From positions 62,001 to 126,000 of the forward strand of contig LDYB01000020.1 in NCBI GenBank assembly GCA_001442985.1: a stretch of 64,000 nt of DNA, in the 5' to 3' direction. The stretch's first letter is position 1. Each line of letters starts with the position of its first letter. The notes below the pieces were generated by a model. It had not been told where the DNA came from. It ran no database searches and worked only from the letters and a program-made list of their open reading frames with translations. A program made the translations under genes and the position numbers. Below are positions 9,501 through 18,900 of this stretch, in pieces. The stretch comes from Armatimonadetes bacterium DC (lineage in GTDB: Bacteria > Armatimonadota > Fimbriimonadia > Fimbriimonadales > GBS-DC).

Positions 9501-10680
9501 GGCACTCGCGAGCGCAAGCGGGCAGATTCTCACCCTCGCCACCCCCGAAGAGGGGGTTTACCTCTCGCCCGTGCTGGACGCGGAAACCATTGCGCGATGG
9601 GGCGCCATTCGCTGGAACGCGCAGGGCGCCGAAGTGCAGATTCAAACCCGTTCGGGCAACACGCGCGAACCCGACGACACATGGAGCGGCTGGAGCATGG
9701 TGTACGGCGACCCGAACGGCAGCACGCTTTTCAGCCCGCCTGCGCGATTCTTGCAGGTGCAGATTCGCCTCAAGGGCGACGCCGCCGTGCGGAACCTGAG
9801 CCTCTCGTATATGCCCGCCAACCGCCCGCCCGAAGCGCGCCTGCTGAACCTCAAGCCCTACGCCGTGTTGAGCGAGAAGCAAACCCTCCGCTGGAGCGCA
9901 AAAGACCCCGATGGCGACGCGCTCCGCTTCGAAGTGCAAATCTCATCGGACGGCGGTCAATCGTGGAAGCCCCTTAAAGAGGCTCAGGCTGAATCGAAGC
10001 CCTCGGACTCTTCCAGCGCTCCCACATTGCCTACCGACACGGAGCTTCAGCAGCAACTGCTCACGGATCTGGAGGCAAACCCTGACATTCCCGAAGAGAT
10101 CAAAGCCCAGATTCGCGAGCGGGCGCCTGAAATGATTCAGCAAATGCGCCAGGCGATGGACACACAGCCCACGGAACCTGCTCAGGAGCCGCCCACGCCT
10201 GCCCGCGAGAACCGAATGGAATGGGACACCACGCAGGTGGCGGACGGCGTTTACCTGTTGCGCCTGATGGCGACCGACCAGCCTGCGATGCCGAGCGATT
10301 ACGCCACCGTCTACACCCCTCCGATCCCCGTTGTGGTCTGCAACACACCGCCCAGCGTGCTGATTTCCGAGCATTCAGTGCAGGTGGATGCCGAGGGGCG
10401 TGCCCTGCTGATGGGGTATGCTTTCCAGCGAGCGACTCTCAAAAACGGCTCTGAGCGCGCCGCGCTTCTGACCAGCGTCGGCATCACCGCTGTGCAATAT
10501 CGCATCGGCGAGGGCGACTGGTTCAGCGCGGAGCCACTGGACGGGTTGTTTGACTCCAGCTACGAGCCGTTCCGCATCCGCACGGAGCCGCTGCCCAAAG
10601 GCGAACACACCCTGAAAATCAAGGTCTTCAACGCGGCAGGCAAAACGGTGGAGATAGAGCGGAAAGTGAAGCGGGAGTAA
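6580..10680 (+). CDS. Secreted S55 (SpoIVB-like) peptidase-domain protein fused to a beta-propeller
   Basis: A 1366-aa exported protein. Residues 1-20 form a signal peptide (hydrophobic LVFLTGLLWLSVWAQ). Residues about 28-430 resemble the SpoIVB S55 family: GMKGYGLTVFKG, then GGMSGSP at 94-100 (candidate nucleophile Ser97), then LGFGHPFLGAGEVEMPM. A low-complexity acidic linker (about 620-680) leads to a propeller made of repeats such as AVDPDGTLYAGASPEGTLFRM and AVGADGTVYAGTSERGLIYRI (about 690-1010). The C-terminus has a fibronectin/cadherin-like segment (LRWSAKDPDGDALRFEVQISSDGG). A GGAGG site precedes the ATG at 6580; a second ATG follows at once. S55 domains are best known from sporulation signalling, so this architecture points to a different envelope role. 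Activity is not proven because the other catalytic residues cannot be assigned with certainty. Confidence 0.75.
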   Translation: MMRTVLVFLTGLLWLSVWAQEAPDVRPMLQDVFPVAKVKPGMKGYGLTVFKGTKIERFEVEVIGVLEQAVAGKPLIMIRARGGPITERNAMIIGGMSGSPVFLEGKVLGAIGYGFFFSREPIGLVTPLEAMLTVFDPRVEAWHPAEPRTVMKPIQIGGRRYAGVYIGLERPPSPNLAWARPLMTPVMVRGVSPRLMKPLKERLEKFGLTPIMAPAGTTQRPIPVRFEPGAALGGALATGDIDLTAIGTLTYRRGNYVLGFGHPFLGAGEVEMPMTAAEIVDVIPTYDISSKIGNRAQVLGTIYRDEAFAIAGRIGRTPKMLPIRVQVSHLGKGVTRTFRCEVIRHPLFASGLAATAVDEFIGRIHYGIGEASATVRWRLQTDRFGTIQYQNRVASNFLLSSEVVGDLMYAMDLILNAPDVKATIESLEVEVAIAPTYASAFIESLTTDRASYRPGERVNALVRVRPYGAQDPVSFPVSFRLPADAPPGRYLLRVSAPSQGMGGGALGLGAILVQALGGEGAGGGRQSTEELLREFQRRERNNQLIATLTMQQPTVSVNGMLLSQPPPALRALLAVPRSSKMQPQADEIKQVVDTDWVLTGMQTVFVNVLPSEDRDAARRAFSFGTAEVLTADEGESDIQETFHEREEMGSSFADERTDGEPMTSEDESAKPEADKPVSRKVKFWTPDYALLRRGEFDGVALSPDGVLSLAPTLKPLRTLPVEYLWCAVSDANGVLYVGEGVSGGLWRIEGEQSQRIPLPATLVTALAVDPDGTLYAGASPEGTLFRMQNGQVAPIGSTGARYINALHWHEGKLYIATGAPARIMVWESGVLRTLFTSEEAHFSALAVGADGTVYAGTSERGLIYRIAPSGVAEPVADLSEPSVSALFWHESGALFVGTMPSGNLYRIGADGVVQALTDQPRWSTRLWLAQGDTLLALASEGVLRVNPNLPKPQAEILSRQRHEWVGAGTLGEQRALASASGQILTLATPEEGVYLSPVLDAETIARWGAIRWNAQGAEVQIQTRSGNTREPDDTWSGWSMVYGDPNGSTLFSPPARFLQVQIRLKGDAAVRNLSLSYMPANRPPEARLLNLKPYAVLSEKQTLRWSAKDPDGDALRFEVQISSDGGQSWKPLKEAQAESKPSDSSSAPTLPTDTELQQQLLTDLEANPDIPEEIKAQIRERAPEMIQQMRQAMDTQPTEPAQEPPTPARENRMEWDTTQVADGVYLLRLMATDQPAMPSDYATVYTPPIPVVVCNTPPSVLISEHSVQVDAEGRALLMGYAFQRATLKNGSERAALLTSVGITAVQYRIGEGDWFSAEPLDGLFDSSYEPFRIRTEPLPKGEHTLKIKVFNAAGKTVEIERKVKRE

Positions 10681-10687
10681 GGGTCTT

Positions 10688-10720
10688 GCTCTCCCCCGTG
10701 AATCACTCACGGGGGAGAGC
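10688..10720. terminator. Hairpin between convergent genes
   Basis: A perfect 14-bp inverted repeat (10688-10701 with 10707-10720, 5-nt loop) lies between the ends of the S55-domain gene and rplL. It could stop transcription from both sides. No U-tract is present on either strand, so its efficiency as an intrinsic terminator is uncertain. Confidence 0.65.
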
Positions 10721-10730
10721 CAGGGGGTGT

Positions 10731-11129
10731 TTACTTAATCTCGACTTTGGCGCCGACTTCCTCAAGTTTCTTCTTGATTTCCTCGGCTTCCTCTTTGCTG
10801 ACGCCCTGCTTGACAGGTTGCGGCGCGCCTTCCACAAGGTCTTTGGCTTCCTTCAGCCCCAGCTGGGTGATTTCGCGCACGACCTTGATGACCTGCAGCT
10901 TGTTGCCGCCCGCATCTGCCAGCACGACATCGAACGAGGTCTTCTCCTCAGCAGGAGCCGCCTCGGCAGGCGCAGCGCCAGGCATCATGCCAGGCATCGC
11001 CGCGACGGCGACGGGCGCCGCTGCTGTGACGCCGTACTTATCCTGAAGCGCTTTGACCAGCTCGTTGAGCTCCATTACGGTCATCTCATCAATCGCCTGA
11101 ATAATCTCTTCTGCAGTCAGTTTTGCCAT
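10731..11129 (-). CDS. rplL: 50S ribosomal protein L7/L12
   Basis: A 132-aa protein with the complete L7/L12 plan: N-terminal dimerisation helices ([21 protein letters not shown]), an Ala/Pro/Met hinge at about residues 40-60, and the C-terminal factor-binding domain ([38 protein letters not shown]...). Several copies form the ribosomal stalk that recruits translation GTPases. A strong ribosome site (GGAGGAGAG) precedes the ATG at 11129; an in-frame ATG 15 codons upstream overlaps rplJ and has no such site. It follows rplJ by 13 nt. The usual rpoB is not downstream; the next gene is convergent and unrelated. Confidence 0.97.
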   Translation of the reverse strand: MAKLTAEEIIQAIDEMTVMELNELVKALQDKYGVTAAAPVAVAAMPGMMPGAAPAEAAPAEEKTSFDVVLADAGGNKLQVIKVVREITQLGLKEAKDLVEGAPQPVKQGVSKEEAEEIKKKLEEVGAKVEIK

Positions 11130-11142
11130 GGTTCTCTCCTCC

Positions 11143-11670
11143 TTAGGCTTGGGTTTCGGCTTTCTTGTCGGCAACCGCCTGAAGCGTGCGGACGAACTGT
11201 CCGATCAGCTCCGACAGCGTGCCCACCAGCCCCGTGATGGGGGACTGGAGCGCGCCCACCACCTGTGCCAGCAGCACCTCGCGTGGGGGCATTTTGGCTA
11301 AGGTCTCCACCGCGCTGGCGGGATAGACCTTACCGCTCAGGATGAGGGTTTTGACTTCCGCCTTGCGCACCTGTTTGATGAAGTCGGTCAGGGCTTTTGC
11401 GCAGGCAGCCTCGTCGCCCATCACAAAGGCGACGGCGGTCATGCCCTCCAGATGGGGTTCCAGCCCTTCGGGCAGGTCGCCGTTATAGGCGCGGCGGTAG
11501 AGCGTGTTCTTGACGACATGGAGTTCTGCGCCCGCAGAGCGCAGCTGGCGACGCAGGTCGGTAATCTCGCGCACGGTCAGCCCGCGATAGTCCACCAGAA
11601 TCTGGGCGTGGGCTTTTTGTAGCCAGCCCCGAATCTGCTCTACCTGCGCCACCTTTTTCGGGTTTGCCAT
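11143..11670 (-). CDS. rplJ: 50S ribosomal protein L10
   Basis: A 175-aa protein with the L10 N-terminal RNA-binding domain ([51 protein letters not shown]) and C-terminal helix region that binds L7/L12 dimers. The ATG at 11670 has an excellent AGGAGGTGA site 7 nt upstream. It is co-transcribed with rplL from its own promoter and leader RNA, described separately. The rest of the usual L11-L1 cluster is absent upstream, where corA lies. Confidence 0.97.
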   Translation of the reverse strand: MANPKKVAQVEQIRGWLQKAHAQILVDYRGLTVREITDLRRQLRSAGAELHVVKNTLYRRAYNGDLPEGLEPHLEGMTAVAFVMGDEAACAKALTDFIKQVRKAEVKTLILSGKVYPASAVETLAKMPPREVLLAQVVGALQSPITGLVGTLSELIGQFVRTLQAVADKKAETQA

Positions 11671-11689
11671 TGAGCGTCACCTCCTGTTT

Positions 11690-11860
11690 TTAAACGCAAA
11701 ACGCGAGCCGCGCGCAGACGCAGGCTCGCAACGAAGCACCATCCCGTGCCCGAACAGGCACGGAGAAACCGTCTTTTTGCCGATTGTCGTTGCGCCATCC
11801 CTCGGCAGGATGATTAAGCCTCCCAAACGGGAAGCCCCTGCTGTCTGCGGTAGGCGGGCA
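11690..11860 (-). ncRNA. L10 leader (ribosomal protein autoregulatory 5' UTR)
   Basis: Between the promoter at 11862-11891 and rplJ lies a structured leader. Read on the minus strand it contains ACAGCAGGGGC, GGCTTAATC and CCTGCCGAGG, the hallmark of L10 leaders that bind L10(L12)4. A second hairpin (CCGTGCC/GGCACGG, 11744-11763) follows. A third, GCGAGCC/GGCTCGC (11703-11729), is followed by GTTTTGCGTTT and resembles an attenuator terminator. The known mechanism in Firmicutes is L10-dependent attenuation; the same logic is inferred here. Confidence 0.85.
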
Positions 11861-11861
11861 A

Positions 11862-11891
11862 AGTATACCCCATAGAGACGAAAAAATGCAA
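11862..11891 (-). promoter_or_regulatory. rplJ-rplL promoter
   Basis: On the minus strand a -35 TTGCAT (11886-11891) and a -10 TATACT (11862-11867) are separated by 18 nt. The -35 lies immediately after the corA stop codon, so the ribosomal operon is initiated independently of corA. Confidence 0.75.
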
Positions 11892-11893
11892 GT

Positions 11894-12952
11894 CTACAAC
11901 CAGCCCCGACGCCGGAAGTAGACCAGCAAGCCCCCAGCCATCAACGCCATCACCAGCAGCACCAGCGGGTAGCCGAAGGTCCAGCGCAACTCTGGCATAT
12001 ACTCAAAGTTCATTCCGTAGATGCTGGCGACGAAGTTCAGTGGGATGAAAATCGTGGCGATAATGGTCAGCACCTTCATCACTTCGTTCAGGCGGTTGTT
12101 GGCAGCCGAGAGATAGATTTCCACCAGATGCCCCAGCATTTCGCGGTAGGTGGTGAGGTTCTCCATCACATATACGAGATGGTCGTAGACATCACGCATA
12201 TAGAGGCGGGTTTCGGGTGTGATGAACTCGTTTTCGGAGCGCGTCAGGGAGGCGAGTGCTTCTCTGAGGGGCCAGACCGCCCGACCGAACTGCACCATCT
12301 CGTGGCGCCATGTCTGAATGGTGCGCAATATCTCCTGCGCGTTGCCTTCCATTAGCGCCTGCTCCGCCGCTTCAATCGCATCGCCCACCTGCTCCAGCAC
12401 CACGAAATACTGGTCTACAATTGCATCGATGAGCGAGTACGCGAGGAAGTCGATTCCCTGCGTGCGCAGGCGGGTTTGTGGGGAACGCAGGCGCTGCCGC
12501 ACAGGCTCAAACACATCGCCCTCGCTCTCCTGAAAAGTGAGCAGAAAATCGCGCCCCAGGATGAAGCTCACCTGCTCCGAAAGAATGGCGCGTGTGGTCT
12601 CCTCGTAGCGCAACATGCGCAACACGAGGTAGAGGTAGTGCGGGAACTCTTCCAGTTTGGGGCGCTGGTGCGTGCTGAGAATGTCTTCCAGGGTCAGAGG
12701 GTGCAGTTCAAAAGCCTCTGCGAGGGTGCGGATGGCGTCCACTTCGTGGAGACCCACCACATCGATCCAGAGGAACGAGTCAGGGGCGCGCAGTCCCAGC
12801 ACGACCTTTACGAACTCGGTGTGGCGCTCTTCCAGTTGCTCGGCGTTGAAACGGAACGCATGATACTGGACGCGCTCGACCTTGCGCTCGCCGACCAGCA
12901 CCGGCGTGCCGGGCGGCAATCCTGCCTTTTCCGCACGCTTGCGTACAATCAT
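11894..12952 (-). CDS. corA: CorA family magnesium/cobalt transporter
   Basis: A 352-aa protein with the CorA layout: a large cytoplasmic N-terminal domain, a long helix, and two C-terminal membrane segments (about residues 290-310 and 325-345). The signature YGMN follows the first membrane helix, with MPEL in the loop (SIYGMNFEYMPEL). A basic tail (FRRRGWL) closes the protein, as in the family. It forms pentameric Mg2+/Co2+ channels in the inner membrane. The ATG at 12952 is chosen; an upstream in-frame extension would read through a hairpin and into the preceding gene. No strong ribosome site is visible (GGCGAATT). Confidence 0.93.
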   Translation of the reverse strand: MIVRKRAEKAGLPPGTPVLVGERKVERVQYHAFRFNAEQLEERHTEFVKVVLGLRAPDSFLWIDVVGLHEVDAIRTLAEAFELHPLTLEDILSTHQRPKLEEFPHYLYLVLRMLRYEETTRAILSEQVSFILGRDFLLTFQESEGDVFEPVRQRLRSPQTRLRTQGIDFLAYSLIDAIVDQYFVVLEQVGDAIEAAEQALMEGNAQEILRTIQTWRHEMVQFGRAVWPLREALASLTRSENEFITPETRLYMRDVYDHLVYVMENLTTYREMLGHLVEIYLSAANNRLNEVMKVLTIIATIFIPLNFVASIYGMNFEYMPELRWTFGYPLVLLVMALMAGGLLVYFRRRGWL

Positions 12953-12961
12953 AATTCGCCT

Positions 12962-12986
12962 GCCCTCCCCAGCGCGTGGGGAGGGC
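12962..12986. terminator. Hairpin between the 2113-aa gene and corA
   Basis: A 10-bp perfect stem (GCCCTCCCCA with TGGGGAGGGC) and a 5-nt loop lie between the stop codon of the giant gene and the corA ATG. No U-tract follows on the minus strand. It may end the pseudopilin locus transcript or shield the corA start. Confidence 0.5.
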
Positions 12987-12992
12987 GTTTCC

Positions 12993-15900
12993 TCAGTCGC
13001 CTCTATCGAAGATAGAGATGGTGAAGCGCGGATGGAGCGCGCCGCCGTAGAGTTCAGGCACGCCGTTGCGCGTGCTGCTCCAGAACAGCAGGAGCATCTC
13101 GTCCAGCCCCCCGTACGCCTCATCCAGCGTCGGGTCGCCCTGCTTGCGGAACTCCAGGTTAGGTAGCGCCCACAGGTAGAGCTCGTTGGTGGGCAGGTCT
13201 ATCGGCACGGCGGAGGTGTATTCGGGCGATTCGCCGGGCAGGTTGCCCTCGTCAATCCAGCGCACGCGCTCCACCACGGTGCGCTCTTCCACACCGGTTA
13301 CCTGACCGTTCGCGTCGCGCACAAAGGTCAGGAAGCGCACTTCCACCTCTTTACCGAGGTCTTCGGTGGTGAAGAAGACAATCCCGCGGTTCGCGTCGTA
13401 CTCATAGAAGCCGATGCTGGCACCAGCGGGGTTATTCCCGGTGGGACGCAGGGTCGCGTGATTGGTGCCGAACGCCAGTATGAAGCCGCCCGTTTGTAGC
13501 GGGAGACCGCCGCGCACAGTCGCGATAGTGGTTCCCAGCCGAATGCCGGGACGCAGGGTCTTGTAGAAGAAGTTGCCCTGCGGATTGGGCGGCGTGCCCG
13601 CACGGCGGAAGAAGACCCACAGCCGATCCACGGGCGGGCGGTCGCTTGGGGCGCATACGCCGTTCTCTGGACCCTTGCGCACGGGCGAACGGGCAGGGTC
13701 ATTCGCATTATGGCGCGGGTTTTTGACTGTTTGTAGCACGGTGAACACCTGCGAGTAGGTTCCCGTCGCCGCCGAAGTGGGTGCTGTCAGCCGGTACACG
13801 CGCGGGCGATAGGTGACCGAAACGATGTCGCGCGTGCCCGGCGCGAAGTTCACAAACCGAATCGTGCCGTTGCGCGGGTCGACGCTGATAATTCCCCTGT
13901 CGAGGCGCGTGTTGTTGGGTCCGGGCACCATGTAGCGGAACTGGATAATGCCCGTTTCGGGGTCTTCCACGGGGGTTTGCATCCCGGTGGGGTTTGTGGG
14001 GTCTACAATCACCGAGACGCCGTTCACTTTGATATCCAGATCCAGGCGGGTCGGGTCGGCGTTCCATTCCTGTCCCAGTCGTACCCAGTCGAGATGGCGC
14101 ACGCGCCACACATTCTGGTCGGCGTCTTTTTGTGCCACCTCTTCGGGCACCATCGGAAGCAGAGTGTCGAGGAGCGAATCCGCTGTGTTGCGCCCATACT
14201 GGCGTCGGAGCAGATTGATGGCGCGGTTGTCGTTGAATGCCAGCAGGTTGCCGTTGTTGGGGTCTACCATGAAGCGCTGGAGCAGAATTTCGGAAGCGTT
14301 GCCCACTGTACCTGTTAGCACCAGGTCTGCCACATAGAAGGGGCGTGCGTCATCTGTCGGCAGCACGGGGTACACCTGTGCCGAGACGCTCTCCACCGAG
14401 CGCATCACCTGACTGATGGGCACCAGTTGCTCGCGCCGCCAGTTGGTGAAGTTATCGCCACGGCTGGAAATCGCGTAGACCTGCTTCTTGCCCGAAGGCG
14501 CGGCGACATAGAAGAGCCAGTGCCCTTCGCCAGGCACGCCTGTAATCGCAGGGCGCGAGCGCGGCACGGCAGGGTCCAGAGGCACTGCCTGAACATTGCC
14601 GATCACCGCGCCTGTAGCGGGGCTAACTGGCGCATAGAACAGCAGCGAGTACGGCTGATTGCGCAGGGTGACCTCGCCCGTCCAGAAGAGCCACGCCGTG
14701 TTCGGGTTCGTCATGTAAGCCACCGGGTTGATATGCTTGATGGTGGCGGCTTCTTCGGAGGTGAGCGTGCGTCCCAGATTCAGTGCGGTAGCGAACAGGT
14801 TGCCGCTGGGGTCGTTCGGGAACGGTCCCTCGGGCTGGCTCCAGCGGTCCGATTGGACAGGCACCCAGCCGTTGGTGGTGCGCAAGCCGTTGAAGAGCGT
14901 GCCCTGCCCGTTCCACTCGAAGGGCGCATGATAGAGGAAGAACTGACCCGGGCGGTTCGGGTTGTTGCGGTTGCTGCTCCAGTAGAGGTGCATGCGCCCG
15001 GTGTTCGGGTCGCGGAACGCGGTGGGCGTGAGGTCGGAGAGTTTGGGCGCGTTCTGGGCAGGGGGCGTGTCAATCATGGGTTGCACGCCGCGGTTGGTGC
15101 TGCCCGTCAGCTGGGTTTCGCGCACGCGCACCGACAATCGCACGGGCGGCGTTGCGATGGGATCGGCGTTGCCCACGATGCCGGTCGCGTCGCTGCCTGC
15201 GTAGGGAGCCAGCTGCGCCACATAGACGCCCATCGGCTGGAAGGGCGGGATGGCTATCGCGATACGCGGCAGCTTGGGCTGGGCATCGGGCGGGATGGGG
15301 ATGTTCGGGTCGCGGCGCGGCGGCAGGGTCGGGAGCGACAGAACCGTCGGCGCGAAGTCGCCCACCTGCGGCTTCTGCAGAATCGGATACGGCTGGCGCC
15401 CACCTGTGGGCGTATAGAAGGGGTTCGTGGTGAACTCAGCGTTTTCGGGGCGCGGCAGCCAGAAACGCTCATCCAGCGTGCTGTGAACCACCGTATAGGC
15501 GGGCATCGTCGCGCCTGTTACATCAGAGCCGAACAGCACTGTGCCGCTGGCGCTGTTGAAGGCTTTGCCCATCCGCACCGGATAGAGGTTCAGATTGCCC
15601 TCGTTGCGCACGGTGAAGGTCTTCCAGTACGGCGCGAAGATGGGGTTATCGGGTCGGAACGCTGAGTTCGGGTCGCTGGGGAGCAATGTGTTCCAGCTGA
15701 AGCCGAAACCGCCGGGCAGGGAGCCGAAGTCAATCGTCTGTTCCTCCACCACCATGCGCGGGTCAGGGCGCACGATGGTTGCAATCTGAATCTGGCGGTA
15801 CGCCTCGCTGCGCGTTGCGTTCACATCGATGGCTCCGAGCTGGAGACCATCGAATCGCCCGTTGTTGTTCGTATCCACATAGACGAAGTTTTTATCGCTC

Positions 15901-18900
15901 AGGTAGCCGAGGCTGTTGGGCGGCTGATAGCGTGGGATGTCCACCTGCACCACCACGGGCGTCCAGTCGATGGAAAGTGTATAGCTGGCGCGCTGGAGGT
16001 CGGTGCCGCCCTGCACCTGCGTTTTCACCCGTCGGGCAGGGATGTCAGGATAATCGGGGCTGCTGTTGAGCCAGCTGGGCAGAATCTCCCATGGCAGGGG
16101 GTTAATGACGGCGGTGGCGCCGCCCTGCCAGCGCAGGTCGTTCACAAAGACACGCGCGTTCAAGCGCCCTCCTGCACGGGTGGGATCGCGCCGATCGCGC
16201 ACACGGAACTGCCCCGTAACCTGCTTGCCATGCTCGCCGTTTGCGATAGGGCTGTTGTTCCCGAAGTTAGCGCTCACGGGGATGCCGTCGTTGCCCTGCG
16301 CAAGGTTGAGCCGCGGGTCAGCATTATCCCCCACCACGCCCACACCGCTAATCGCCAGCGGGTTCGCCACGCCGAAGCGCCAGCCCGCATCACCTATCAG
16401 GCTGCCGGGGTCTCCCGGATCACCCGGTTCGGTGGAGTTCGCAGGGTCGCTGGTGCTGGGACGGTCTATCTCTGGCGTGGTGAAATCGAGGTCGGACTGC
16501 CAGCTGGTGCCGCCCGCGCGTATCTGCAGCTCAAAACCTTTGCCCGGCGTCCAGAAGTTCTGCCCGCTGGGGTTGACACGGAACTCGTAGAGCGCGACAT
16601 TCGGATAGTTCTCGTCGGGGACGAGCCGCGCATCCAGTGTCAACAGGGTTCCCCCTGCCCGCTCTTCGCGCGTGATGCCCGGACCGACCACCTGCACCTG
16701 CGGCGCTCTGTTGGATTTGAAGTTCCAGACGATCACATAGAAGGTCTCGCCCCAGTCGAAGGCGTCGCGCCACTTGGGTGGCACCTGATGCGGTCCCAGC
16801 GTACCAGAGCGTACCTGCTCGAAAAGCGCCTTGTCGTCTGTTACCGTAACTTTGAGTTTTGAGTAGTCGCTGGTGGGGGTGGTATCGGTTCTTTCGGGTT
16901 CCGGGGTCTGAATGATGCCGATATCCTCCAGTTGTCCGCCCGTAATGGTGCCCACCACATTGAACGCATAGGTTACGCCTGCATCGTCGCTAAGATAGAG
17001 CCAGTTATCCAGCACAGCAGGCGAGCTGAACAGGGTGTCGGCGTAGAGGTCCCAGCCTTCGAACGCCTTGCCGTTTCGCGAGTTGAGGCGGTTATCGGCA
17101 TAGAGCGCCAGCAGCTGCCCATTATTGACGCCCACCACCACGGCAGGAATCGAGCCGAACTGCGCCCCGGTGCGGTCGGTGTCCACCACATTGGTGAACA
17201 CGGGTGAACTGAATACGGCGCCGCCCAGGTTCTCGCTGATATACAGCAGGTTGCCCGTTGCTGCCTCCAGCGCAATCACACGCCCGCTCTGCGTGGCAAC
17301 ATACAGCACCTCAATCGGGTTGCCGTTGCGATTGTAGTCCACCTGCACCACCAGCGGCGAACTGTAGAGGAAGTTAATCAGCGTGTTTAGCGGCGCACTC
17401 GCGGCAGGACGCTGCCACACCAGAGTCCCTGAGGTGTTTATCGCATAAATGCGCCCACCTTCCACACCGCCTGTGGTGAAGTAGATTCGCCCGTTGGCAA
17501 CGGCGGGAGTGGTGGTGATTGGCTCCACTGCGGGTTGATCCAGCGGTGGATACGCCCAACGCATGCGCAGTGAATCGTCGTTCGTGTCCGGGTCTAAGGC
17601 GTAGAGGCGCCCGAACAGCCCTCCACCTTCCACGCTGCCGATGTAGACGGTAGAGCCGTCATAAGCGGGTGTGGAGTAGAACGCGCCGGTGCCGATCGCA
17701 AACTGCCAGCGCAGGAAATCGGACTCGTCGTTCGGGTCGCTGAGGTTGGTGTTTATGGCGAACACCCGTCCTGCGGAGTTGCCAATCACCACGAGGTTTT
17801 TATCTTCAATAATCAGCGGCGAAGCGAAGCTGAAGGGTCCCGACAGGTTCGGCTTGACTGCCCAGTAAGTGCGGGTTTGCCCCGGGAGCGTGCCGTTTTG
17901 CCCGTCGCCCAGCGCATCCAGACAGTAGACGCGCCCGTTTTCGGCGCCGAACACCACCACCCACCGGCGGGAGCCGTTCACCACCACATTGCCCACAGCG
18001 GGCGTGGTGTAGACTCCATTTTGCCCTCCTTCGGCGCTCTCCACCCGGATCGCGTCGGCAATCACGCGCCGCGAGCCAAGCCGCACATCTTCGGGCGAGA
18101 AGTTCGTTACCGAGATTTCGTAGGTCTGATTTTGCAAGAATCGCACGGGGACATTATTGAGGCGCACCCAGCGCCCGCCGTTGCGCTGGTCAATTCGCAG
18201 GTTCAGCAAGCCGTCTTCATGCTCAATCAGGTACTGCGCTTGCTGGGCGTTGTTCGCCTCGCTGGGAAACCATGCGTAAACATAGTACAGCCCATCGGTG
18301 GGCACGCGGATGCGCCAGTAGGCGCGCACGGTGGCGCCGGGGTCATCAGTCGGTTCCGCGGCGTGATAGAGCGTATCGTAGGCATCGCTCAGGTCTGTGT
18401 TGCTGAAGAAGCCGCCTGCTGTGAAAATGCTGGGGTCGCGGTCGTCATAAATCTGCCCACCCACCGTTTGGGGGTCGGTCGGCACGCGGAAGGTCCAGCG
18501 CACGCGCAGGGTGCCCGAAGGCGTGCTTTCCAGACAGGTTACAGTTCCGTTGCCGTTCGCCACATATACCAGATGGTTGCTGGGGTTCAGCGGGTTGCGA
18601 ATCACCACCGGTGAGGCTTTGGTGGTGCCGTAATCGGGCACAAAGCGCACGGCATCCGCCACCACGATGGGGAAGATAACATTCGGAAAGTTCGGGTCGT
18701 CGGGGTCTACATAATCGGGACTATCGGACACGATCAGGTTGGTGAGGGTTACGCGAATGGGGTTCGTGCCGTCGTAGTAGAAGGGGGTATCGCCCAGTGG
18801 AATCCAGCCGCCTGTTTGCTGGTTGATATAAATCTTCTGCTCCACCCCTGTGCTGTCCGTAACTTTATACTCGGCATAGCGGGCGTAATCGCGCGGTGGG

